Positions 32,119-39,234 of a DNA stretch of 64,000 nt are shown here, in pieces. The stretch is from positions 92,332-156,331 of the forward strand of contig CADCIP010000003.1 in the NCBI GenBank assembly GCA_902801485.1, in the 5' to 3' direction. The notes under the pieces are model-generated. The model saw only the letters and a program-made list of their open reading frames with translations, made no database searches and was not told the origin of the DNA. How positions within the stretch are numbered: the first letter of the stretch is position 1; each line of letters starts with the position of its first letter. A program made the translations under genes and the position numbers. This DNA comes from an uncultured Bacteroidales bacterium. GTDB taxonomy: Bacteria > Bacteroidota > Bacteroidia > Bacteroidales > Bacteroidaceae.

Positions 32119-33609
32119 ATGGCAAAAAACAACAAACAGACACAGGAACAGGTTCAGGTACAGACCGAGCAGCAGGTGCAGGTGCAGACACTTACGCCCC
32201 AACAGGTGATGCTGGTTCGGCTGACCGAAATGCCCATAGAGGCCCTGCAGCAACGCATAGACAATGAGTGTCTGGAGAATCCCTGGCTGGAGAAAGCCCC
32301 CTCCCTCGATCCCTCCCCCGAGGAGGAGGGAAGCTGGGCGGCAGAAGGTCCCCTCTCCTCGGAGAGGGGGGAAGGGGGTGAGGCCTCCTACGACTACCGA
32401 AGCGAGGACGATATTCCCGACTATATGCTACGCTCAAGCTACACCAAGAACACGCCCGAGAATGTGGAGTACGAAGATACCCTTACGTTCTACGACAAGC
32501 TGAAGGCACAGATGACCGACTTCGACCTGACGGAGCGCCAGCAGCAGCTGTTGGAATACCTGATAGGCGAACTGGACGGTAACGGCCTGTTGGGGAAGCC
32601 CTTGATACAGATAGTTGATGAAGCCGAGATATACCAGGGCATAGAGACAACGGAGAAGGAAATGCTGGGTGTGCTGGCTATCCTGCAACAGTTCGAGCCT
32701 GCCGGCGTGGGAGCCCGCTCGCTACAGGAATGTCTTATCCTACAGATAAAACGCGATGAGAAGAACCCTTGTCAGCGCCTGATGCTGCAGGTGATGGAGA
32801 AATACTACGATGATTTCCTGCATAAGCGTTGGGCCGACATACAGCGCCGGTTGAAACTCTCGGCTATCCAGCTGGAGGAACTGAAACGCGAGATTAAACG
32901 CCTGAACCCAAGGCCCGGCTCGTCTGTCGGAGAGAAGAGCGTGCTGATAGGTCATCAGATTCTGCCCGACTTCATAGTAGAGGCCGACGAGGACGGTCAT
33001 ATCACCATGCAGCTGAACGGCGGGAGTCCTTCGTCGCTGGTAATCAGTCCGGATGCCACGGAGATGCTTCAGACCTACGAGAACATGCAGGGACAGCAGT
33101 TGAGCAAGGCCGTTCAGGAAGAAATAAGGTTTACGCGCGAATACGTGGAGCGTGGCCGTATCTTCATAGATGCCCTGGCACAGCGTCGGGAGAGTATGAT
33201 AAAGACCATGAACGCCATCATAAAACTGCAACGCCCCTTCTTCCTGGATGGCGACGATACATTGCTGAAACCCATGAAGCTGGAGGATGTTGCCAATCTG
33301 GCCGGTTACGATATCAGCACCGTGAGCCGTGTGTGCAACAGCAAGTATGTGCAGACGCCTTTCGGCATCTACTCCCTGAAGCATTTCTTTACCCATAAGG
33401 CAGTGCAGAAGGACGATGCAGAAGTTGCCACCTCGAAGCAGGTGATGTCTGTTATACAGGAGCTGATAGAAGGCGAGGACAAACAGAATCCGCTGAGCGA
33501 CGAGAAACTGGCCGTTCTGCTGAAACAGAAGGGGTTCGACATTGCCCGCCGTACGATAGCCAAATACCGTGAGTTTATGAAGATACCCATAGCCCGCATG
33601 CGTAAATAA
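32119..33609 (+). CDS. rpoN: RNA polymerase sigma-54 factor, with palindrome-encoded linker
   Basis: Region I (LTPQQVMLVRLTEMPIEAL, near residue 25) begins after a glutamine-rich start. The core-binding domain lies at about 115-310 (DLTERQQQLLEYLIGELDGNG), a HTH region follows (LEDVANLAGYDISTVSRVC), and the RpoN box ARRTIAKYRE is at 476-485. Length (496) is normal. Residues about 60-89 (DPSPEEEGSWAAEG, then PLSSERGEGGEA) are encoded by two palindromic elements, in the acidic linker between region I and the core domain where insertion is tolerated. No enhancer-binding activator gene is in the window. Confidence 0.97.
   Translation: MAKNNKQTQEQVQVQTEQQVQVQTLTPQQVMLVRLTEMPIEALQQRIDNECLENPWLEKAPSLDPSPEEEGSWAAEGPLSSERGEGGEASYDYRSEDDIPDYMLRSSYTKNTPENVEYEDTLTFYDKLKAQMTDFDLTERQQQLLEYLIGELDGNGLLGKPLIQIVDEAEIYQGIETTEKEMLGVLAILQQFEPAGVGARSLQECLILQIKRDEKNPCQRLMLQVMEKYYDDFLHKRWADIQRRLKLSAIQLEELKREIKRLNPRPGSSVGEKSVLIGHQILPDFIVEADEDGHITMQLNGGSPSSLVISPDATEMLQTYENMQGQQLSKAVQEEIRFTREYVERGRIFIDALAQRRESMIKTMNAIIKLQRPFFLDGDDTLLKPMKLEDVANLAGYDISTVSRVCNSKYVQTPFGIYSLKHFFTHKAVQKDDAEVATSKQVMSVIQELIEGEDKQNPLSDEKLAVLLKQKGFDIARRTIAKYREFMKIPIARMRK
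32297..32384. repeat. Two palindromic elements inside rpoN
   Basis: First copy: CCCTCCCCCGAGGAGGAGGG. Second copy: CCCCTCTCCTCGGAGAGGGG then GGAAGGGGGTGAGGC. The second is close to the family consensus and should be a recent insertion. The reading frame is kept through both. Confidence 0.88.
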
Positions 33610-33640
33610 TGACGCTAACCGCTAACCGAAAGACGTCGAG

Positions 33641-34252
33641 ATGAGAAAACATATCGTCATAGCCAGTGTATTCAGCAGTCTGTTCCGACCCATGTACTAC
33701 CCTACCGTCGGAACCATCATACTGCTTGCCTTTACATACATGAGCCTCTTCCCGTGGCATTTCAGGCTGCTGGTGCTGAGTCTTGTGTATTTTTTTACCG
33801 TCTTCCTGCCCGTAGGTCTTACCTTTATCTACAGAAAACTGCTGGGATGGAAATTGCAGGACCTCAGGGAAAGACACAAGCGTTTAGTCCCCTACTCTAT
33901 TCATTTCTTCTGCTATCTGTGTTGCATGTATCTGTTCAACGGCCTCCATCTGCCCCGTTTCCTGACGGCCATACTGGTTGTCTCGCTGTTGGTTCAGACG
34001 TGTTGCATCATCGTAAATTTATTCTGGAAGGTAAGTATGCACTCGGCAGGCTCGGGTGCCGTAATAGGCGGTCTGGTGGCTTACTCGGCTATCTTCGGCT
34101 TTAACCCTGTATGGTGGCTCTGTGGAGCCGTATTGCTGTCGGGCTGCGTAATGACAAGTCGTATGGTACTGCTGCAGCACAGCCTGGCACAAGTGCTGGT
34201 GGGTACGCTGATAGGAATAGTCTGCGGATTTGCAGGAATTATTTTTATATAG
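33641..34252 (+). CDS. PAP2-like membrane phosphatase family protein
   Basis: About six hydrophobic helices end in a PAP2-like core: KVSMHSAGSGAVIGG near residue 130 and SRMVLLQHSLAQVLVG near 170, corresponding to the SGH and SRxxxxxHxxxD motifs. The first motif has histidine but a diverged surround, and the final D is replaced (HSLAQV), so catalytic competence is doubtful. It lies 31 bp after rpoN and 4 bp before purE, so the three probably form one operon. A role in lipid phosphate metabolism is only a family-based guess. Confidence 0.7.
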   Translation: MRKHIVIASVFSSLFRPMYYPTVGTIILLAFTYMSLFPWHFRLLVLSLVYFFTVFLPVGLTFIYRKLLGWKLQDLRERHKRLVPYSIHFFCYLCCMYLFNGLHLPRFLTAILVVSLLVQTCCIIVNLFWKVSMHSAGSGAVIGGLVAYSAIFGFNPVWWLCGAVLLSGCVMTSRMVLLQHSLAQVLVGTLIGIVCGFAGIIFI

Positions 34253-34256
34253 ATAT

Positions 34257-34763
34257 ATGAAAGCAATTGTAAGTATTATCATGGGCAGCACAAGCGACCT
34301 GCCCGTTATGGAGAAAGCCGCTAAGTTCTTGGACGAGATGGAGATTCCCTTCGAGATGAATGCTCTCTCGGCCCACAGAACACCTCAGGAAGTGGAGGAA
34401 TTTGCCAAGAATGCAGAAATGCGCGGCATAAAGGTGATTATAGCAGGAGCCGGAATGGCTGCCGCTCTGCCTGGCGTTATTGCTGCCAGCACTACCCTAC
34501 CCGTCATAGGTGTTCCCATCAAGGGTATGTTGGACGGACTGGACGCTATGCTGAGCATCATCCAGATGCCTCCAGGCATACCTGTGGCTACCGTAGGCGT
34601 GAACGCTGCACAGAATGCAGGCATACTGGCGGCTGAGATGATAGCCCTTGGCGACGAGGTGCTGTCCATCAAGATGAAGGCCTACAAGGAAGACCTGAAG
34701 CAGAAGATAGTAAAGGCCAATCAGGATTTGGCTATGGTGAAATATAACTATAAGACTAACTGA
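34257..34763 (+). CDS. purE: N5-carboxyaminoimidazole ribonucleotide mutase
   Basis: PurE of purine biosynthesis converts N5-CAIR to CAIR. GSTSDLPVM near residue 10, LSAHRTP near 42 and the AGAGMAAALPGV segment are family landmarks. The start at 34257 (MKAIVSIIMGSTSD) is 4 bases after the membrane protein stop; an upstream in-frame ATG at 34230 overlaps that gene and is rejected. No purK is adjacent. A long AAGTTAAAA array follows. Confidence 0.97.
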   Translation: MKAIVSIIMGSTSDLPVMEKAAKFLDEMEIPFEMNALSAHRTPQEVEEFAKNAEMRGIKVIIAGAGMAAALPGVIAASTTLPVIGVPIKGMLDGLDAMLSIIQMPPGIPVATVGVNAAQNAGILAAEMIALGDEVLSIKMKAYKEDLKQKIVKANQDLAMVKYNYKTN

Positions 34764-34975
34764 AGTTAAAATGGAAGTTAAAATTGGAAGTTAAAATGGA
34801 AGTTAAAATGGAAGTTAAATAGAAGTAAAATTGGAAGTTAAAGGGGAAGTTAAAATGGGAGTTAAAAAGGACGATAGTTATACACGTGCAGAACAAACGT
34901 CCAGCCAGCTTGCTGGCTTAACTTCCTGCGCATAGCGCATAACTCCCCTTTTAACTTCATCTTATAACTCCGGAA
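34763..34975. repeat. GAAGTTAAAATG tandem array with composite tail before ispG
   Basis: About nine copies of (T)GGAAGTTAAAAT are followed by GTGCAGAACAAACGTCCAGC, hairpins GCCAGCTTGCTGGC and TGCGCATAGCGCA, and TAACTTCC/TAACTCC words. The order of parts parallels 9207-9390. Confidence 0.8.
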
Positions 34976-34995
34976 ATTTAAATAAGACTAATTAA

Positions 34996-36171
34996 ATGAG
35001 ACGACAGACACACGAGGTTAAGATAGGTAAGCTGCGAATAGGCGGTCAGAACAAGGTGGCCGTCCAGAGTATGACCACCTGCAGCACGATGGATACCGAA
35101 GGCTGCATAGAACAGTGCATCCGCATCATAGATGCCGGAGCCGACTTGGTTCGACTCACTACCCAAGGAACGCGCGAGGCTGAGAACCTTCGCAACATAA
35201 AGGCTGGACTGGTGGCTCGCGGCTACGGAGATACGCCCTTGTGTGCCGATGTACACTTCAATCCCAATGTGGCAGATGTGGCTGCTACGATTGTCGAGAA
35301 GGTGCGCATCAACCCAGGCAACTACGTTGATCCAGCCCGTCAGTTCAAGCATCTGGAATATACCGACGAGGAGTACCGGCAGGAGCTGCAGCGTCTGGAC
35401 GACCGCTTCTGCGGCTTCCTGAGTATCTGCCGTGAGCACGGCACAGCCATCCGCATCGGTGTGAACCACGGCTCGCTTTCGGACCGTATCATGAGTCGTT
35501 ACGGCGATACCCCTGCGGGCATCGTAGAGAGCTGCATGGAGTTTCTGCGTATCTGCGAGCGCGAACACTTCCCAGATGTTGTTGTCAGCATCAAGGCCAG
35601 CAATACGGTCATCATGGTAGAGAGCGTCCGTCTGCTGTGCAAGGAGATGGAGAAGGAGGGAATGGACTATCCTCTCCACTTGGGCGTTACAGAGGCAGGA
35701 GAAGGCGAAGACGGCAGACTGAAGAGTGCCGTGGGTATCGGTGCTTTGCTCATCGACGGCATTGGTGACACCATCCGCGTAAGTCTGAGCGAGGAGCCCG
35801 AATGTGAGATTCCTGTGGCACAGAGTATCTTGCAGGCTGCCCGTGTGCAGATGCATAAGCCGGAGTTCATCAGTTGTCCGGGTTGCGGACGTACGCTGTA
35901 CGACCTGCAGGACACCATTCGTCGGGTTAAGGCTGCCATCGAGGAGAAGGCCAAGGCTGATGCTCGCTATCGTACCCTGAAGATAGGTATTATGGGTTGC
36001 ATCGTGAACGGTCCGGGCGAGATGGCAGATGCCGATTACGGCTACGTGGGTGCAGCCAGAGGAAAAGTCTCGCTCTATAAGAATAAGGAATGTGTAGAGC
36101 GGAATGTCCCCGAAGCAGAAGCCGTAGAACACCTCATTGCCTTTATTGATAACGATTTGGCCCCCCTCTAA
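34996..36171 (+). CDS. ispG: 4-hydroxy-3-methylbut-2-enyl diphosphate synthase (GcpE/IspG), compact form
   Basis: IspG acts in the methylerythritol phosphate pathway. It has a TIM-barrel start (IGGQNKVAVQSMTTCSTMD), VHFNPNVA, and C-terminal Fe-S ligands in SCPGCGRT and MGCIVNGPGEM. The segment TEAGEGEDGRLKSAVGIGAL followed by DTIRVSLSEEPECEIP is the signature of the large three-domain class usual in Bacteroidetes. Yet the protein is only 391 residues: after EIPVAQSILQAARVQ it goes straight to the Fe-S domain, without the long middle domain. The last residues (DLAPL) and the stop come from a palindromic element. Identity is certain; the domain loss is an inference from family knowledge. Confidence 0.95.
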   Translation: MRRQTHEVKIGKLRIGGQNKVAVQSMTTCSTMDTEGCIEQCIRIIDAGADLVRLTTQGTREAENLRNIKAGLVARGYGDTPLCADVHFNPNVADVAATIVEKVRINPGNYVDPARQFKHLEYTDEEYRQELQRLDDRFCGFLSICREHGTAIRIGVNHGSLSDRIMSRYGDTPAGIVESCMEFLRICEREHFPDVVVSIKASNTVIMVESVRLLCKEMEKEGMDYPLHLGVTEAGEGEDGRLKSAVGIGALLIDGIGDTIRVSLSEEPECEIPVAQSILQAARVQMHKPEFISCPGCGRTLYDLQDTIRRVKAAIEEKAKADARYRTLKIGIMGCIVNGPGEMADADYGYVGAARGKVSLYKNKECVERNVPEAEAVEHLIAFIDNDLAPL

Positions 36172-36193
36172 CTCCCCCAAAGGGGAGAGAGGG
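36160..36193. repeat. Palindromic element at the ispG stop codon
   Basis: CCCCCCTCTAACTCCCCC then AAAGGGGAG, the second subfamily, supplies the ispG stop codon. Confidence 0.75.
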
Positions 36194-36252
36194 AACGATA
36201 ACCGTAAACCGTAAACTGTAAACCGTAAACAAATTCTCAATTCTCAATTTAT
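36194..36252. repeat. GTAAACC word array before rmuC
   Basis: Four copies of CCGTAAA(C) followed by ATTCTCAATTCTCAATTTA; it mirrors the array at 5255-5334. Confidence 0.65.
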
Positions 36253-36255
36253 AAA

Positions 36256-37569
36256 GTGGAACTCTATTATCTATTATTCCTCATTATCGGTATTGCCTTG
36301 GGAGCAATAGGAGTGTATTTTGCCATGCGGTCGCAAGTGCTGGCTGCAAAGGAGCGTAATGCTTCGACCGAGCAGCAGATGCGTGACCAGCAGGACACTT
36401 TCCGCGAGCAAATGAAGATTATGCAAGAATCGAGTCAGCAACAGATGCGTTCGCAGCAAGAGTCTCAGCAAAAGCAGATGGAGCAGCAGATGGCGCTGAT
36501 ACGCGAGCAGATGAATTCGGCTTCGGAGAAGATTCTGAAGGAGCGGGCAGAGGAACTGTCGGCTGTAAACAAAGAACAGCTCTCGGGCATCCTTACACCC
36601 CTTCAGACGCACATCCAACAGATGCGTGAGGCTGTGGAGCGTTCCGACCGCGAACACAATTCTACCATGCAGCGACTGGATGCTACCATCAAGACCAGCA
36701 TAGAGCAGAGCCGTCAGGTAGGAGAACGAGCCGATAAGTTGGCACAAGCCCTGACAGGCGAGAACAAGACGCAGGGCAACTTTGGCGAGTTGCGCCTGAA
36801 GCAACTTTTGGAAGGTATGGGCCTTCAGGAGGGTGAGCAGTTTACCCTACAGGAAACCATCAGAGACAAGGACGGCTATGTGGTTTACGAGGAAGAGGGG
36901 CATCGTCTTATCCCCGATGCCATTCTGCATTTCCCCGACAAGCGTGATGTGATAATCGACTCCAAGATGTCCTTTACAGCCTTCGAGGATTACCATAATG
37001 CCGAGACGGAGGCACAGCGGCAGGATGCCCTGAAGCGTCATCTGACCAGTATGCGCAATCATGTAAACGAACTGTCGCGCAAGAATTACTCGAAGTATAT
37101 TGCCGAGGGGCACGCCAAGTTGGATTTCGTGCTGATGTACGTCTTCTCGGAATCTGCCCTTCAGTTGGCACTCTCGAACGATGCTACGCTCTGGAAGGAT
37201 GCCTATGACCGAGGGGTTATCATCACAGGCAGTCAGAACCTGTACACCATGCTGCGTGTTTTGGAGATGACCTGGAAGCAAGTCCGCCAAGTGGAGAACC
37301 AGCAGAAGATTATGGAGTGCGCCAATATGATTGTGGATCGTGTGCAGTTGTTTGCCGAACGATTCGAAAGCGTCAAGCAGCAACTCCAGAAGACGCAGGA
37401 CAGCTTTGATAAATTGGAATCCATAACGGCAGAAACGGGTCAGAGCATCCTCACTCCCGCTTCCCGATTGTTGAAGATGGGAGCCAGTCAGAATCCCAAG
37501 CGCAAGAAGCAGTTGCAGCAAGAACAGGCTCTGGAGAATACCGAAGAAAACGAGGCTGTGTCAGAATAA
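36256..37569 (+). CDS. rmuC: DNA recombination protein RmuC
   Basis: A GTG start leads into an N-terminal membrane helix (YYLLFLIIGIALGAIGVYFA), a glutamine-rich coiled coil to about residue 170, and the RmuC nuclease-like domain (NFGELRLKQLLEGMGL, DVIIDSKMSFTAFEDY, LDFVLMYVFSESAL) to about 390. RmuC limits inversion at short inverted repeats in E. coli, which is of interest in a chromosome so rich in such repeats. The 3' end, including the stop codon, is one arm of an 18-bp inverted repeat (37555-37572 and 37672-37689). Confidence 0.95.
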   Translation: MELYYLLFLIIGIALGAIGVYFAMRSQVLAAKERNASTEQQMRDQQDTFREQMKIMQESSQQQMRSQQESQQKQMEQQMALIREQMNSASEKILKERAEELSAVNKEQLSGILTPLQTHIQQMREAVERSDREHNSTMQRLDATIKTSIEQSRQVGERADKLAQALTGENKTQGNFGELRLKQLLEGMGLQEGEQFTLQETIRDKDGYVVYEEEGHRLIPDAILHFPDKRDVIIDSKMSFTAFEDYHNAETEAQRQDALKRHLTSMRNHVNELSRKNYSKYIAEGHAKLDFVLMYVFSESALQLALSNDATLWKDAYDRGVIITGSQNLYTMLRVLEMTWKQVRQVENQQKIMECANMIVDRVQLFAERFESVKQQLQKTQDSFDKLESITAETGQSILTPASRLLKMGASQNPKRKKQLQQEQALENTEENEAVSE

Positions 37570-37689
37570 AGATATACCTTGGGAAAATATAGTCCGTAAG
37601 GGACGGACGCCGAGTCCGTACGGGACGGACAAAAAGTCCGCACGTGTCGGACAAAATCTTTCCACGCAATCTCTTTATTCTGACACAGC
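37555..37689. repeat. 18-bp inverted repeat enclosing three GTCCGNACG palindromes
   Basis: GCTGTGTCAGAATAAAGA (37555-37572) is perfectly complementary to 37672-37689. Between the arms lie three variants of GTCCGTACGGGACGGAC. It lies between convergent genes and overlaps the rmuC stop, so it may act as a terminator. Confidence 0.75.
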
Positions 37690-37717
37690 TTCTTTTGTAT
37701 GATGTGAATGTGCCGTC

Positions 37718-39049
37718 TTAAAAGTGTTTCAGCGGCATAAGGAGCAGGACGGGGTTCGCCTTGATATCCAGCTTCTTTATGAACGCTTGCGTCTTACTGT
37801 CAAATTCGGCAGCCTCGGGATGAGCGAGATAGTACTTCAGGTTTACCGGTCTTTCGATGGAGATGAGTGTGCCATCTGTTGTCAGGGTCTGTGCTCCGCT
37901 TAAGCAAAGACCTTGCAGCGTCCAGACTCTTGGTACGCAAACCCAGCGGCTGTTACCTGTTTTGCGGTCATAGACGAGGATTGAATGCAGAGCTTCCCAA
38001 CTCCATGAGAACCTCTCCTCTGTTTCTTTGTCAATCTTGATATTGTACTTCTTTATATAGCGGCACAGTAGGAAGTCTGGCGAGACGAGCAGTGGGAGGT
38101 TGTAATCGATATTGGGCACATAGCGATTCTCGGCAGCACGCACACGCTGGGATTTTGTGATGGTTGAGTCGTTGTTGAAAGGCAGCGAACCTATGCCTAC
38201 GCTGTCACCTCTTACCAGATAGCGGGCTACGGCTCCTTCGGAGCCCACTTGCCAGATGGTGTCGGAATACACTTTAGCATAGAAGAGCTCGTCGCCTGAG
38301 TTAGCCAGGCAGGCTTCATAATCGTAGGTGTAAACCTTGTTGGGACGGGTAAGGATAAAACCATGAGGCATACCTTCGGGGTCACGTACTGTGAGTTGCG
38401 GAGCAAAGTCAAATGCCGGCCTTAGGTTGCTTATCAGATGGTTCTGTGTAAAGCCCATGATGTTTCCATAACTAAAGAAGACAAGTTCGTGGCGTAGCAG
38501 GTTACCCTCGTAGTCATAGGACAGAAGTTCGCCTTCTCCGCCATCGTATTCTCCCCAATACATCAGGCAAACCTCCTTGGCCTGCCTATTCACTGCCATA
38601 ACAATCTGGTTTCTATCCTTGTAGACGTCCGACGGTTTCAGCTGTGCCACCAGACTGCCGTCTTTACGGAAGATAAAGCCAGCCCTCTCCTTGATCAATT
38701 TTTTCTCATCCTCCGTCTCTGCGCCAAGGACGAAAATCAGGTCGCCGTCAGTGTCTATTTTTTCTATCCAGCCGATGTGGAAGCCGGGTGTAGGAGCTAA
38801 GGGCAGCAGGGTTACTTCGCCAACCAGTGATGGAAGAGTGTCTCCGTAGGAAGGTAGATAATCGGGACAGATATTACGGAGTGTATTATCGGTACGCGCA
38901 GGTAACATGGGGATTTTTTTCAGGTTTTCCACAGGCAACCAGGCATCACAGTCGTAATCCGTAATGGCTACATTGTTTGTAGATGGTGTTTGGCAGCTGG
39001 CAAGAAGCAGCACGACTGCCAGCAAGGGAAAGATTCGTTTCATTTGCAT
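37718..39049 (-). CDS. 6-bladed beta-propeller lipoprotein
   Basis: The leader ends in a lipobox (VVLLLASC). The 420-residue body fits the 6-bladed beta-propeller family common in Bacteroides (VTLLPLAPTPGFHIGWIEKI; FIFRKDGSLVAQL; LLSYDYEGNLLRH), with one repeat roughly every 60 residues. These are outer-surface lipoproteins of unknown ligand. An ATG at 39043 (MKRIF) is an equally good start. The upstream spacer holds a diverged -7 box (TTACTTTGC on the minus strand). The gene is divergent from the TPR regulator gene. Confidence 0.85.
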   Translation of the reverse strand: MQMKRIFPLLAVVLLLASCQTPSTNNVAITDYDCDAWLPVENLKKIPMLPARTDNTLRNICPDYLPSYGDTLPSLVGEVTLLPLAPTPGFHIGWIEKIDTDGDLIFVLGAETEDEKKLIKERAGFIFRKDGSLVAQLKPSDVYKDRNQIVMAVNRQAKEVCLMYWGEYDGGEGELLSYDYEGNLLRHELVFFSYGNIMGFTQNHLISNLRPAFDFAPQLTVRDPEGMPHGFILTRPNKVYTYDYEACLANSGDELFYAKVYSDTIWQVGSEGAVARYLVRGDSVGIGSLPFNNDSTITKSQRVRAAENRYVPNIDYNLPLLVSPDFLLCRYIKKYNIKIDKETEERFSWSWEALHSILVYDRKTGNSRWVCVPRVWTLQGLCLSGAQTLTTDGTLISIERPVNLKYYLAHPEAAEFDSKTQAFIKKLDIKANPVLLLMPLKHF

Positions 39050-39222
39050 TTCGTTTTTTGTTTGTTTTACATTTTTTGAATTTTATTCGCTGCAACGTTT
39101 TTCTGCTGCAAAGTAACGTCGAAACGCCAATTCCTGCAAAAAAAGGCAGTAAACAAAAGTAAACAAACCGCATTTTTACTGGTGTTTACTCCCAAAAAGG
39201 CAGAAATCTCAGGAAAAAGCCT

Positions 39223-39231
39223 TATCTTTGC
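39223..39231 (+). promoter_or_regulatory. -7 promoter box abutting the TPR regulator start
   Basis: TATCTTTGC is followed after three bases by the ATG, so the message would be leaderless. Confidence 0.65.
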
Positions 39232-39234
39232 AGC

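Noticed and set aside
34978-36240. 420-codon open frame on the minus strand over ispG
   Set aside because: It is fully antisense to a gene with clear family motifs; its translation has no recognisable domain and no promoter.
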